A DNA stretch of 64,000 nt from positions 61,458 through 125,457 of the forward strand of contig NZ_QKZV01000008.1 in NCBI RefSeq assembly GCF_003254115.1, in the 5' to 3' direction. Position 1 is the first letter of the stretch; each line of letters opens with the position of its first letter. Below the pieces are notes generated by a model, which was not told where the DNA came from, searched no databases, and saw nothing but the letters and a program-made list of their open reading frames with translations. Source of the stretch: Hydrotalea sandarakina (GTDB lineage: Bacteria > Bacteroidota > Bacteroidia > Chitinophagales > Chitinophagaceae). Shown here one piece after another: positions 8,390-17,746 of this stretch. Made by a program: the position numbers and the translations under genes.

Positions 8390-9289
8390 ATGCACGACCA
8401 TCATCATGAACACACACCCAGCCTTAGCAATTTAAACAGGGCATTTATTATTGGCATCATATTAAACACGGTATTTGTTATTATAGAAGTCATTTCAGGG
8501 TTTTATTACAACTCTATGGCTTTACTTTCCGATGCAGGACACAATCTAAGCGATGTGGCCAGTTTATTATTAGCCATGCTGGCATTTAAACTTTCCAAGT
8601 CAAAAGCAACTGAAAATTTCACTTATGGATATAGAAAAACCTCAGTACAAGTTTCCTTACTCAATGCCATAATACTGTTAATTGGTATTGTAGCTATTAT
8701 TTGGGAAAGTATTACTCGTTTTAAAACACCCGAAAAAACCAATGGTGAAAATATGGCCATTGTTGCTGCCATTGGCATTTTTATAAACGCTGCCACCGCT
8801 TTGCTTTTTCTAAAAGATAAAGAAAAAGATTTAAACGTAAAAGGCGCTTATTTACATATGGCTGCCGATGCAATTGTTTCATTAGGTGTGGTAATTGCAG
8901 GTATTGTAATTATGTTCACGCATTGGTATTGGTTAGATGCAGCCTTAGGTATTGCCATTGCCATTGTAATTTTATTTAGCACACTCGATTTACTGAGAGA
9001 TAGCTTTAATTTAAGTATTGATGCCGTACCGAAAGGCATTCACGTTGCAGACCTACAAAAGCAAATGGAAGCAGTACCCGGTGTAATCAGTGTTCATCAT
9101 TTGCATGTATGGGCTATTAGTACCACTTACAATGCCCTAACAGCGCATATTGTAGTAGCAAACAATACCAACATAAATACTATTACCAATATCAAGCAAA
9201 ATATTAAGCACTTGTTAGAACATGCCAACATTCAACACAGCACATTGGAATTTGAAATGGACTGTGATGAATGTGAAGAAGAAATTTAA
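8390..9289 (+). CDS. Cation diffusion facilitator, CzcD/ZitB-like Zn(II) exporter
   Basis: The 299-residue protein has a His-rich N-terminus (HDHHHEH), six membrane helices and a cytoplasmic C-terminal domain from about residue 210. The metal site is seen as His51 and Asp55 in DAGHNLSDV and His156/Asp160 in HMAADAIVSLG, the HxxxD pattern of Zn-transporting CDFs. It exchanges Zn(II), or Co/Cd, for protons at the inner membrane. The C-terminus ends with an acidic Cys pair (CDECEEE), a possible extra metal site. An OsmC gene follows after 177 bp, an arrangement echoed by the second CDF at 62.7 kb. Confidence 0.92.
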   Translation: MHDHHHEHTPSLSNLNRAFIIGIILNTVFVIIEVISGFYYNSMALLSDAGHNLSDVASLLLAMLAFKLSKSKATENFTYGYRKTSVQVSLLNAIILLIGIVAIIWESITRFKTPEKTNGENMAIVAAIGIFINAATALLFLKDKEKDLNVKGAYLHMAADAIVSLGVVIAGIVIMFTHWYWLDAALGIAIAIVILFSTLDLLRDSFNLSIDAVPKGIHVADLQKQMEAVPGVISVHHLHVWAISTTYNALTAHIVVANNTNINTITNIKQNIKHLLEHANIQHSTLEFEMDCDECEEEI

Positions 9290-9406
9290 AATTGAACGAA
9301 AAAAAGCTCAACGATTATTCGAATGTTTTTATTAACAACCATTAATACAGCAAACAACCAATTAAAAAATAAGCTGACAATCAATATGCAATCAGCAACG
9401 CCCATC

Positions 9407-9424
9407 TAAAGTTTCAAAACTTTA
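9407..9424. promoter_or_regulatory. 18-bp palindrome upstream of the OsmC gene
   Basis: TAAAGTTT-CA-AAACTTTA has perfect 8-bp arms and ends 42 bp before the OsmC ATG. MarR/OhrR-type repressors bind AT-rich palindromes of this size upstream of ohr/osmC genes, but no such repressor is nearby. An operator role is inference. Confidence 0.35.
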
Positions 9425-9466
9425 TAGCAAATCATTGCATATTCAATTCAACTAAAATTTATCATC

Positions 9467-9922
9467 ATGGAACCACATTTTTATCAAGTTGACGTAACCT
9501 GGAATTCAGAACGCAAAGGAATTATGTGTTCACCCGAATTAAATAATGCATCAGGCAGTTGTATTGAAGTAGCTACTCCACCAGACTTTCCCAAAGGAAT
9601 GCCCGGCATTTGGTCGCCCGAACATTTGTTTACCGCTGCAGTAAGCAGTTGTTTAATGACTACCTTTTTGGCTATTGCCGAAAATTCCAAACTAACGTAC
9701 ACGCATTTTAGTTGCAGTTCAAAAGGAAAATTAGAACAAGTTGACGGCAAATTCATGATGAGTGAAGTGCTGCTGGAACCTACCCTTATTATTGAAGAAG
9801 AAAAAGACAGAGAGCGTGCAGAACGAGTTTTACAAAAGTCTGAAGCCGCTTGCTTAATTTCTAATTCCGTAAAATCAAAAATTACAATGATTCCCAAAAT
9901 TATTGTTCAAGCTGCAAGCTAA
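9467..9922 (+). CDS. OsmC/Ohr-family thiol peroxidase-like protein
   Basis: This 151-residue protein has the two conserved family Cys residues: Cys62 in AVSSCLMTTF at the start of the long central helix and Cys129 in SEAACLISNSV. OsmC/Ohr proteins are cytoplasmic dimers that reduce organic hydroperoxides through this Cys pair. The segment GMPGIWSPEHLFTAA before Cys62 matches the family. It is one of three family members in the window (others at 29878 and 62306), with only motif-level similarity between them. Its neighbour upstream is the Zn exporter. Hydroperoxide is the likely substrate but was not demonstrated. Confidence 0.9.
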   Translation: MEPHFYQVDVTWNSERKGIMCSPELNNASGSCIEVATPPDFPKGMPGIWSPEHLFTAAVSSCLMTTFLAIAENSKLTYTHFSCSSKGKLEQVDGKFMMSEVLLEPTLIIEEEKDRERAERVLQKSEAACLISNSVKSKITMIPKIIVQAAS

Positions 9923-9992
9923 CAAACCTAAAATAAACCTCAGCATTAGCCTATAAAAATGATTGAACCAAAATACTAATAAAGGCCGGTTA

Positions 9993-10658
9993 TTACATTA
10001 CAAAAAAATAACCAATTAACTGGCAGGCAATACCCAATAATAACCCTGCATAAATTTCCTGATTAGTATGTTCATTCAACAATAAACGGCCGGTGCTTAC
10101 CAAACCGGTAAGTATGGCTGTAATACTTATAGCCATACCCATAGGTGCATGATAATAAAACGATAATAAAATCATGGCAGCCAACAAGCTGCCCATTGCA
10201 ATACCATGTAAGCTGATTTTTATAAAATTATTAATTACCAAACCTATTGATGTAGAAATAAAAATCCCGAAATAAAAATACTGCAATGCATCGGGCTGGT
10301 TACTCATGTTTTTACTTAAGTAATACATCCACCAATAAAAAAACATGGTAATCATGTAGGGCGCAATGCGTTCCTTGGCTGTTCGCAAATAAATACTTTG
10401 AATAAACTTTAATTTGTATAACAAAAACACACCAAAGGCCGGAAAAAAAGCCGTCATCCAAAATACACTAAACACCTTCAACTTAAGTTGATAAACCGTA
10501 ATATCGGTAAACAAAAAAGGAAAGCGATACACCAAAAAAAGAAAAAAATAAGTGGGTATAAATAACGGATGAAACAAATACGATAAAAACTTAGCCGGCA
10601 AAACCAACCATAAATTTTTAGCGGAAGTATATTGTTGTTCACTATTTTCTGCCATCAT
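9993..10658 (-). CDS. PAP2-related polytopic membrane protein
   Basis: The 221-residue protein has six or so hydrophobic helices. Two segments recall the PAP2 phosphatase superfamily: ISLHGIAMG in the place of PSGH, and GRLLLNEHTNQEIYAGLLLG, like the SRxxxxxHxxxD motif but with Glu for Asp. The first KxxxxxxRP motif is not evident, so catalysis is uncertain. The protein may act on lipid phosphates in the inner membrane or be a non-enzymatic relative. Its ATG is 1 bp beyond the rpoN stop, so the two are probably co-transcribed with rpoN first. Confidence 0.6.
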   Translation of the reverse strand: MMAENSEQQYTSAKNLWLVLPAKFLSYLFHPLFIPTYFFLFLVYRFPFLFTDITVYQLKLKVFSVFWMTAFFPAFGVFLLYKLKFIQSIYLRTAKERIAPYMITMFFYWWMYYLSKNMSNQPDALQYFYFGIFISTSIGLVINNFIKISLHGIAMGSLLAAMILLSFYYHAPMGMAISITAILTGLVSTGRLLLNEHTNQEIYAGLLLGIACQLIGYFFVM

Positions 10659-10659
10659 A

Positions 10660-12150
10660 TTATAATTGTTTACGCAAACGCGCTACCGGTATATTCAATT
10701 GTTCGCGGTATTTAGCAACAGTTCGTCGGGCTATATTATAGCCTTTTTGGTTTAATAAATCAGTTAATTGTTCATCACTTAAAGGCTTACGCTTTTCTTC
10801 CCCTTCAATTAAATCGCTCAGTATTTTTTTAACCTCACGTGTACTTACTTCTTCACCACTGTCGGTACTCAAGCTTTCACTAAAAAAGTATTTTAAACGG
10901 TAAGTACCAAATTCTGTTTGCACAAATTTGCTGTTGGCAACCCTACTTACAGTTGAAATATCTAATCCGGTTTTTTCGGCAATATCTTTTAAAATCATGG
11001 GCTTTAAATTGGTTTCATCGCCCGTTAAAAAAAACTCTTTCTGGTGGTTCATAATGGCTTCCATGGTAACCATTAAAGTTTGCTGGCGCTGTTTTATCAT
11101 ATCAATAAACCATTTTGCCGAATCAATTTTTTGTTTAATAAATAAAACAGCTTCTTTTTGGCGTTTATCCTTTTTACTGCCCCGCTCATATTCACGCATC
11201 ATTTCGCGGTAGGTGTCGCTAATACGCAAATCGGGTGCATTTTTATTATTCAAACTTAATTCAAGTCTTCCGGCATTGTTAAAAATAAAAAAATCGGGCA
11301 CTATATACGTATCCGCTTTATTGGTTTCGCCGGCATCACCACCGGGTTTCGGATTAAGTTTTATAATCTGTTGTATTACTTCCTTTAATTCCTCATCAGA
11401 CAAGTTCATGCCGCGCTGAATTTTTTCGTAATGCTTCTTCGTAAACTCATCAAAATATTTTTGTAAAATTTCAATAGCCAATTCAACGGAATGTCCCTCA
11501 TGTTTTTTTCTTTCCAATTGCAGTAATAAACATTCCTGCAAATTGCGTGCAGCCACACCGGGTGGATCAAACTGCTGAATTTTTTTTATTAATGCTTCTA
11601 CTTCTTTTTCATTGGTATCAATATTTTGCCTAAAGGCCAAATCATCTACTACCGATGATATTTCGCGTCGCAAATAACCATCATCATCTAAACTGCCAAT
11701 AATTTGTTCCGCAATTTTATATTGCCGCTCATCTAAATGCAATAAACCCAATTGTTGCACCAGTAATTCATAAAAACTGGTTTCACTTTTAATGGGAATT
11801 ACTTTGGCATCATCCAATTCCGGATAATTTTCATCGCGCATTTTGTAATCAGCAATCTCCCCATCTTCATCTGCCACATATTCACTTAAATCTAAATTCT
11901 CATATTCATCCTCACTGCCATCTTTATCAAAATCTTCTTCTCCACTGCTATCAAATTCATCTATCATTTCCGGTTCCATACCCTCTTCATGTTCATGCTC
12001 CTCCATTTCAAGTGCCGGATTTTCTTCCATTTCTTCCTTAATTCTATCTTCCAAATATGCGGTAGGTACCTGCAACAACTTCATTAACTGAATTTGTTGG
12101 GGCGATAATTTTTGTAATAGCTTTTGCTGTAAACCCTGACTTAATGCCAT
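10660..12150 (-). CDS. rpoN: RNA polymerase sigma-54 factor
   Basis: The 496-residue protein starts with the Gln/Leu-rich region I (LSQGLQQKLLQKLSPQQIQL), then a strongly acidic region II at about residues 45-120, the core-binding domain, and ends with an HTH and the RpoN box ARRTVAKYRE at 474-483. It directs core polymerase to -24/-12 promoters and needs enhancer-binding ATPases. The length is normal for Bacteroidota. No enhancer-binding protein gene occurs in this window. The PAP2-like gene follows immediately. Confidence 0.97.
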   Translation of the reverse strand: MALSQGLQQKLLQKLSPQQIQLMKLLQVPTAYLEDRIKEEMEENPALEMEEHEHEEGMEPEMIDEFDSSGEEDFDKDGSEDEYENLDLSEYVADEDGEIADYKMRDENYPELDDAKVIPIKSETSFYELLVQQLGLLHLDERQYKIAEQIIGSLDDDGYLRREISSVVDDLAFRQNIDTNEKEVEALIKKIQQFDPPGVAARNLQECLLLQLERKKHEGHSVELAIEILQKYFDEFTKKHYEKIQRGMNLSDEELKEVIQQIIKLNPKPGGDAGETNKADTYIVPDFFIFNNAGRLELSLNNKNAPDLRISDTYREMMREYERGSKKDKRQKEAVLFIKQKIDSAKWFIDMIKQRQQTLMVTMEAIMNHQKEFFLTGDETNLKPMILKDIAEKTGLDISTVSRVANSKFVQTEFGTYRLKYFFSESLSTDSGEEVSTREVKKILSDLIEGEEKRKPLSDEQLTDLLNQKGYNIARRTVAKYREQLNIPVARLRKQL

Positions 12151-12307
12151 AATTGTTGCTTCCTCAAAATTTTTTTATGTTACCGGCTGCAGCAATGCTA
12201 TTTAGCACCGGTTGCGTCGCACACTGCAACGTTTTGTTCACTGTTCAGCTAAACAAATCATGCAGCCTACACAAAATCGCGGTAAATTTACAAACAATGC
12301 AGGCAAC

Positions 12308-12595
12308 ATGGTTACGAAAGTATTCGGTTTACTTCTCAATTTACTGTTAATTACTGCTGTGCATGCACATGCACAATCTTCAGAAACGAAGTACAATGCA
12401 GCTTTTGCCGATACTTTGCACACAATGCCTTACCATCTTAAACCCAATTTTTACACCCAACATTTGCCCTTTTTTTGCCGTGAAGAATGGAAGTGGGAGC
12501 AAAAAACCAAAATACCCTTGCGCTTTAGGTTGGGTAGTTATCAATATGTAAATAAATTAGAAGGCAAGTTACCCAACATTGTTAACGCCGAATAG
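12308..12595 (+). CDS. Small secreted protein with PLRFRLGS motif, unknown function
   Basis: ATG 12308 gives 95 residues. Residues 1-23 are a signal peptide ending in VHAHAQ. The mature part contains [20 protein letters not shown] and the ending [12 protein letters not shown], a block I recall as conserved in small Bacteroidota proteins of unknown function. In-frame ATG 12212 would add 32 residues without signal character and is rejected. It is divergent from rpoN, and its last 14 bases overlap the end of the next, convergent gene. Probably periplasmic or surface-bound; function unknown. Confidence 0.65.
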   Translation: MVTKVFGLLLNLLLITAVHAHAQSSETKYNAAFADTLHTMPYHLKPNFYTQHLPFFCREEWKWEQKTKIPLRFRLGSYQYVNKLEGKLPNIVNAE

Positions 12596-13037
12596 CAACA
12601 CCATTGGCTTTTGCTTGTTGCTGAACTGCTGCAAAAATTTGCTGAATTTGATGAGGTTCATACCCTAACTGTAAATCAATTGCTGCCTGCTGCCCATTTT
12701 GTAAAGTCAATAACAAAGTATTAGGTTGTATTTCAATGGCATTCATGCCCGACCAACTATAGGTTTCCGCAGCTTTAAAAAAAGGAAAATGCCAGGTAAT
12801 GCCTTCCTTATCAACCAATAAATAATGTCGTGGATTTTTGGTACTCACTAATCGCAATACACAATAACCTATCAACAATAAGGCATACAACATATTGAAA
12901 ATACTTCGCTTGTCGTGCCCATGAACATATACCGCAATCTGAAACGCAATAAAGGCAATATTTAATAGAATAATGGCATATAATAATTTGCGTTGCCAAC
13001 CGGGCATAACACTGCCCTTATATGGATAAAGTGCCAT
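12582..13037 (-). CDS. Two-helix membrane protein with C-terminal PH-like region, unknown function
   Basis: The 151-residue protein has two predicted membrane helices at about 17-37 and 45-63, followed by a soluble beta-rich part ([31 protein letters not shown]) that resembles a small PH-like domain ending in a Gln-rich helix. I do not recognise the family. It ends within the convergent small secreted gene by 14 bp and begins 18 bp after the DegT gene, so it is probably the last gene of that transcript. No catalytic motif is seen. Confidence 0.6.
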   Translation of the reverse strand: MALYPYKGSVMPGWQRKLLYAIILLNIAFIAFQIAVYVHGHDKRSIFNMLYALLLIGYCVLRLVSTKNPRHYLLVDKEGITWHFPFFKAAETYSWSGMNAIEIQPNTLLLTLQNGQQAAIDLQLGYEPHQIQQIFAAVQQQAKANGVAIRR

Positions 13038-13055
13038 AAATAAAATTGTTATTGT

Positions 13056-14273
13056 TTATGCATGAACAGCCTGTTGTTGTAAAACCTTTTCAATGGCGGC
13101 CACCATTTTAGCGCCTTTTTCCGCAATTTGCTCAGGTGTCCACAACAAACTGATTGAAGTTGAAATGCAACGACTCATCACAGCATCACTGGCCGCAAAG
13201 TTTTGTGATTGAATTTTTTGCAAAGCCACTTGCTGTGCAGTATTTAGCGCATTCAAGGCTACACCGTTTTTTAAATGATACCATTTGCGTATGTAGTGCC
13301 AATTATTATCAAACCAATAAAAATTACCCGCCAATATGCCTTGGGCCTTCATTTCAGCAACAACGGCACGAGTAATATTCTCAGTTGGCAAAAACCAACT
13401 TAAAAAAGTACAGCTATCTCCTGAAGGATCTGGTATTGATCTGAAACTTACAGCCGGAACTTTTTCTAAAATACTTTTTAGTTGCGCATGATTACTGCGT
13501 TGTATGGCTAAGAACTGCGGCAGTTTTTTAATCTGCGCTAATCCTACGGCAGCATGTAATTCACTAATGCGAAAGTTATAACCTAAAAACGGATGCTCAT
13601 CTGCACCACGATCAACACCTTTGTGGTCGTGACCATGATCGGTATATCCATCACATTTTTCATAGGTTGACTCACTATTGGTCATTACCACACCTCCTTC
13701 GGCACAGGTAATGGTTTTTACAAAATCAAATGAAAATGTACCTGCATCGCCAATGGTACCTAATGCTTTTCCTTTATAAGTTCCGCCAATACTTTGGCAG
13801 GCATCTTCCAATAAAATTAAATGATGTTTTTTGCATATTTCTTTCAAAGCATCTAAATCGGCCATGCTGCCACACATATGCACCGGCATTACACATTTGG
13901 TGGCAGGTGTAATGGCAGCCTCAACAGCAGCAGGATTCAGCGTTAATGTTTCATCTACATCTACCAATACCGGAATTGCACCTACACTTAATACTGCTTC
14001 AAAACTGGCAACAAAAGTAAAAGTTGGCATAATTACCTCATCGCCTACACCTATACTTAATGCAGCCATTGCGGTAGTTAATGCAGCTGTTCCACTACTC
14101 GTTAATTGTGCATATTTACAGCCAAAAGTTTGGGTAATGGCCGTTTCTAATTCTTTTGCCTTCCAAATACCTTTACGTGCTCCATCAAAACCATAACGCA
14201 TTAAGATACCGGTTTCCAGTACCTCATTCACTTGTTTTTTTTCTTCTTCGCCAAATAATTCAAAACCGGGCAT
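13056..14273 (-). CDS. DegT/DnrJ/EryC1-type PLP-dependent aminotransferase
   Basis: The 405-residue protein has the fold-type I sugar aminotransferase motifs: TSSGTAAL (phosphate binding, about 58-65), LEDACQS with Asp157, which contacts the PLP ring nitrogen, and SFDFVKTITCAEGG with the PLP lysine Lys186. Family members transfer an amino group from Glu or Gln to keto-sugars for O-antigen, capsule or antibiotic sugars. No sugar-nucleotide genes are adjacent, so its pathway is unclear. On the minus strand a -7 box TAATTTTG lies at 14308-14315, about 35 bp before the start. Confidence 0.92.
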   Translation of the reverse strand: MPGFELFGEEEKKQVNEVLETGILMRYGFDGARKGIWKAKELETAITQTFGCKYAQLTSSGTAALTTAMAALSIGVGDEVIMPTFTFVASFEAVLSVGAIPVLVDVDETLTLNPAAVEAAITPATKCVMPVHMCGSMADLDALKEICKKHHLILLEDACQSIGGTYKGKALGTIGDAGTFSFDFVKTITCAEGGVVMTNSESTYEKCDGYTDHGHDHKGVDRGADEHPFLGYNFRISELHAAVGLAQIKKLPQFLAIQRSNHAQLKSILEKVPAVSFRSIPDPSGDSCTFLSWFLPTENITRAVVAEMKAQGILAGNFYWFDNNWHYIRKWYHLKNGVALNALNTAQQVALQKIQSQNFAASDAVMSRCISTSISLLWTPEQIAEKGAKMVAAIEKVLQQQAVHA

Positions 14274-14474
14274 ATTGTTATTTTTAAAAATTAAAAAGAG
14301 TAGGTGGCAAAATTAGCAAAATATTGCGGGATGCATCATTTTGTATCATGAACCTTTTATTGCACACAAAATAGCTTCTATCCCAATCAAATTTCTGTAC
14401 CTATAGAAGATTAGAGTAAATTAATTTAAAATGCTAAAAATTTATAAAGTATTTAATATGCACTTTAATACTTT

Positions 14475-15095
14475 TTAAGCTACATCTTTCTTTTTAAAAC
14501 TACAAAACAAAAAATTTTGAACCGTATGAAACGGTGTTATATGGTCTTCTGTAATACAACGGATTTTCGCAAACCCCATTTGCAATTCATTCGTTAATTC
14601 ATCCTCACTATACTTGTGTACGGGCAACCCACTGCATTTATCAGGTCCTTTATCCGAAAAAGTACCAATGGTTAAATAATTACTTACTGCCTTTCGTGCT
14701 TTTTCCAAATAAGCATGCACTTGTTCAGCAGTTGTTAAAAAATGAAAAGTTGCTCTATCGTGCCAAACATCATAAGTTTCGGTAGGTTCAAAATTATTAA
14801 TATCACTTACAATCCATTTCACTTTATCGGCCTTTGCACCCAACCTTTTTTTGGCTTTTTCCAAAGCAGTGGCCGAAATATCTAAAACGGTAATATTTTC
14901 AAAACCTTCTTGCAATAAATAATCAACCAGTTTACTGTCACCACCGCCAATATCAATAATTTTTGCGGTTTTGGGTAGTTGAAATGTATGTATAAACTGT
15001 AATGAGGTAGTGGGTATTTCCTGAGTCCAACTTACCTCATGTGGTTGTTTGGTACTATACACCTGTTCCCAATGTTGTTGTAAAGTATTTTCCAT
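14475..15095 (-). CDS. Class I SAM-dependent methyltransferase
   Basis: The 206-residue protein contains the SAM-binding motif I as KIIDIGGGDSKLVDYLL, followed by ITVLDISATALEKA (acidic loop) and IVSDINNF. The segment DVWHDRATFHFL replaces the usual motif IV and is typical of the thiopurine/tellurite-like small methyltransferases of Bacteroidota. It is probably soluble and cytoplasmic. The substrate is unknown; the 200-bp gap to the DegT gene on the same strand contains that gene's likely promoter, so the two appear to be separate units. Confidence 0.85.
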   Translation of the reverse strand: MENTLQQHWEQVYSTKQPHEVSWTQEIPTTSLQFIHTFQLPKTAKIIDIGGGDSKLVDYLLQEGFENITVLDISATALEKAKKRLGAKADKVKWIVSDINNFEPTETYDVWHDRATFHFLTTAEQVHAYLEKARKAVSNYLTIGTFSDKGPDKCSGLPVHKYSEDELTNELQMGFAKIRCITEDHITPFHTVQNFLFCSFKKKDVA

Positions 15096-15188
15096 AGTAC
15101 AAAATTGATATACTTAAGTTAGTCATTTTGTAATAAAAGTTACAATTAACATTGTAGCCCAACATGAAAAAAATTTCTTTTGGCTTTT

Positions 15189-15863
15189 TTAAACCATCAT
15201 TACCATAGGCTCCATGCTATTTGAATGAACAATGGCATAGATTTTATCGGCAATGGTTTCGGGCAATGTCCATTTTGAAAAATCGGCATTCGGCATAGCA
15301 GCCCTGTTTTGTGGAGTGTCAATAATATTGGGTACAATTACGTGAATTTGTACCTGCGTTCCATTTGCCTCTGCTTGCATTATTTCTGCTAACCTAAATA
15401 ATAGTGACTTGGACAAACCGTAAGCGGTTACCCCTTTGGCATGCTGTGTATTTAACCCCGCTTTTGAACCTGTTAAAAACAAATGTCCTTTCTTTTGCTT
15501 TAACATTTGTAAAAAAACCGGGCGGGCAATGTTGTAAGCTGTTTCAAAATTCAGCGCAAGTTGTTGTTGCATTTTGTTCAAATCAGTTTCAGCAATAGTG
15601 CCCATTACAAACCCACCCGCCGTTAGTACCGCTACATCAATATTTTGTGTTTCAGCAATAATTGCCTGAATACTGGTTTCACAATGTTGTTCATTTAACA
15701 AATCGGTTGGCAATTGCGTAACCGATAAATTTTTCCAAGCATCTATTTGAGATATTGAATGCACTAACGCATATACCTTGTATGCCTCAGTAGCAAATTT
15801 TTGTACTACTGCTTTACCCAAATTACCGGCTGCTCCGGTTACTACTATTGTTGGCTGAGACAT
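15189..15863 (-). CDS. SDR-family NAD(P)-dependent oxidoreductase
   Basis: The 224-residue protein has an SDR cofactor motif TGAAGNLGKAV near the N-terminus, VLTAGGF in place of NNAG, a Ser in LFLTGSKAG and the catalytic YGLSKSLL. The C-terminus is short compared with classical SDRs (about 250 residues), as in the small SDRs with atypical substrate lids. Substrate unknown. The next gene on this strand at 16023 is another SDR with its own upstream gap; the two are not close relatives by eye. Confidence 0.85.
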   Translation of the reverse strand: MSQPTIVVTGAAGNLGKAVVQKFATEAYKVYALVHSISQIDAWKNLSVTQLPTDLLNEQHCETSIQAIIAETQNIDVAVLTAGGFVMGTIAETDLNKMQQQLALNFETAYNIARPVFLQMLKQKKGHLFLTGSKAGLNTQHAKGVTAYGLSKSLLFRLAEIMQAEANGTQVQIHVIVPNIIDTPQNRAAMPNADFSKWTLPETIADKIYAIVHSNSMEPMVMMV

Positions 15864-16022
15864 TATAAAATGGTTTTAAAAATGAATGATAATTTTTATT
15901 AGAATTGAAAGTAGTTGCAAACATTCTCCCAAATAGCACTTATAATATTATAAAATTATGTTTATTAATAATCAAAACCAAGTGTTATAAATGCCTTTAT
16001 TATTTCAGTCAAAACATTTTTG

Positions 16023-16781
16023 TTACATGGGCAGTGTAACCCCGGAAAGCCGCTCACAAATTTGTAAAAATTTTTCTTGCACTAATAAATCATTCGCAGC
16101 CGGCAAATATTGCGCCGGTTGTTGATGATAAAAATATTGTCCGCGCACCAATGCTGCTGCTTCATTGCTTACTGCCAGCCAAACCTGTGTTTCATAACCT
16201 TTTTGCAAATCATCCGGCGCACCGGCACCGCCCATTTTAGTAGGTACCCACCCCGGATGCAAGGCATTGGTGTAAACCTTGGGCCATAGTCGGCTAATTG
16301 CCATTGATAAAATTAAGTTATGCAATTTGGTATCGGAATAAGATATGTGATGATGTTGAATATTTTTCATTAATGCATCCATGTTGGGATTGCCCTGCAA
16401 ATGCATTATGGAACTTACATAAATTAATCTTTTAGGTACATGCATTAATGCCGTTAAAATATAAGGCGCTAAACTGTTCACCAAAAATAACTCAGGTAAC
16501 TCCCCTTTATAATGGTTGGTAGAATTATATATGCCTGCATTATGAATAACGGCATCAAAAACTCCTACTTCATTTGCTGCATTGGCCAATGAATGAATAG
16601 CATGTATGTCAGAAAAATCGGCTATTAAAACATTAGCAGCCTCAGGTAATTTGGCTTTTAATTGTTCAGCCCTGGTTGTATTACGTGCATGCAGTACAAC
16701 GTTATGCCCTAAGTTTATCAATTGTTTTGCAGCCAAAAAACCTAATCCGTCGGCTGAGCCGGTAATGAATATGCGTGCCAT
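16023..16781 (-). CDS. SDR-family oxidoreductase (retinol dehydrogenase-like)
   Basis: ATG 16781 gives 252 residues starting with ARIFITGSADGLGF, the Rossmann TGxxxGxG motif. IHNAGIY matches the NNAG strand and YSDTKLHNL carries the Tyr/Lys pair. It resembles the retinol/WW-domain oxidoreductase branch (HPGWVPTKMGG). A longer frame from 16838 adds a hydrophobic leader that is not family-like and is rejected. The 156-bp gap to the divergent DsbA-like gene should hold both promoters. Substrate unknown. Confidence 0.85.
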   Translation of the reverse strand: MARIFITGSADGLGFLAAKQLINLGHNVVLHARNTTRAEQLKAKLPEAANVLIADFSDIHAIHSLANAANEVGVFDAVIHNAGIYNSTNHYKGELPELFLVNSLAPYILTALMHVPKRLIYVSSIMHLQGNPNMDALMKNIQHHHISYSDTKLHNLILSMAISRLWPKVYTNALHPGWVPTKMGGAGAPDDLQKGYETQVWLAVSNEAAALVRGQYFYHQQPAQYLPAANDLLVQEKFLQICERLSGVTLPM

Positions 16782-16937
16782 ATACTTGCTTTCAAATTTT
16801 AAAATTAGGCATAAAAAAAGATAAAGCGAATTACACAAATGTTATTTTGTTAAAATGTTTTCAACTTACGAAACAATAAACACAACATAGTTAATAATGA
16901 AGTAATTTGCTGCAATTTTTACTTGCAATCATATCAT

Positions 16938-17594
16938 ATGCAACCTATTCTTATTTATTGTTACGATGCCTATTGTGGATGGTGCTACGGATTCAGCCCG
17001 GTGTTAAAAAAAGTTGCTACTGAATTTTCAAATCATTTTAGTGTTGAGGTTTTAAGTGGCGGTATGATTTTACCGGAACAACCCACCCCTATTGGCGTAA
17101 TGGCTCCGTACATTCAACAAGCCTACAAAACTGTTGAAAACACTACCGGAATAACTTTTGGCGAAGATTATTTGTGGCATATTTTTCATCCGGAGTTAAG
17201 CGATTGGTTCCCTAATTCCGAAAAGCCGGCTATAGCACTTTGTATTTTAAAAGAATATTTCCCCGAAAAACAATTGCAGTTTGCCGGCGATTTGCAATAT
17301 GCCTTAAATTTTGAAGGGCGCGACTTAACAGATGATGAAGCCTATCGGCATTTATTACATCAATATCAAATTCCCGAAGAAGAATTTTACCGAAAACTGC
17401 ATGAAGAAACTTACAAAGAAAAGGCCTACTATGAGTTTGCGCTGTGCAAACAATTAAAGGTTACAGGATATCCTGCGCTTTTATTACAAACCTCAGAAAG
17501 CAAATTATATTTGTTGGCAAAAGGATTTACCGATGAAGCAACACTTCGCCAACGCATTAAAAATGTATTAAAAGAGGTACAAATACTACCCTAA
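16938..17594 (+). CDS. DsbA/FrnE-like thioredoxin-fold oxidoreductase
   Basis: The 218-residue protein begins LIYCYDAYCGWCYGFSPVL, with the CGWC redox motif at Cys13-Cys16, and has a helical insertion of the DsbA class. The VTGYPALLLQ segment supplies the cis-Pro loop. There is no signal peptide, so unlike true DsbA it is cytoplasmic, as FrnE-type proteins are. A TTG five codons upstream is less likely than ATG 16938. A clear terminator at 17657-17684 follows. Its partner is unknown. Confidence 0.88.
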   Translation: MQPILIYCYDAYCGWCYGFSPVLKKVATEFSNHFSVEVLSGGMILPEQPTPIGVMAPYIQQAYKTVENTTGITFGEDYLWHIFHPELSDWFPNSEKPAIALCILKEYFPEKQLQFAGDLQYALNFEGRDLTDDEAYRHLLHQYQIPEEEFYRKLHEETYKEKAYYEFALCKQLKVTGYPALLLQTSESKLYLLAKGFTDEATLRQRIKNVLKEVQILP

Positions 17595-17656
17595 TTGCTA
17601 CCATTAATAAAAAACTATTAAAACAAAAGACCTTAATTCTTTAACTTTCGTTCTGA

Positions 17657-17684
17657 TTGAATATATCAGCATATTCAATTTTTT
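17657..17684 (+). terminator. Rho-independent terminator after the DsbA-like gene
   Basis: A perfect 8-bp stem TTGAATAT/ATATTCAA with a 6-nt loop is followed directly by six T. A second, shorter hairpin, GGGCT-ACGCA-AGCCC at 17686-17700, follows within a few bases. Confidence 0.75.
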
Positions 17685-17746
17685 CGGGCTACGCAAGCCC
17701 ATTTAGTTTTTTCAACATGCATTATTGTTCATTAAAATAAAATCAC

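Noticed and set aside
9484-9897. 137-codon open frame on the minus strand
   Set aside because: It lies wholly opposite the OsmC gene, has no family features and is a codon-usage shadow.
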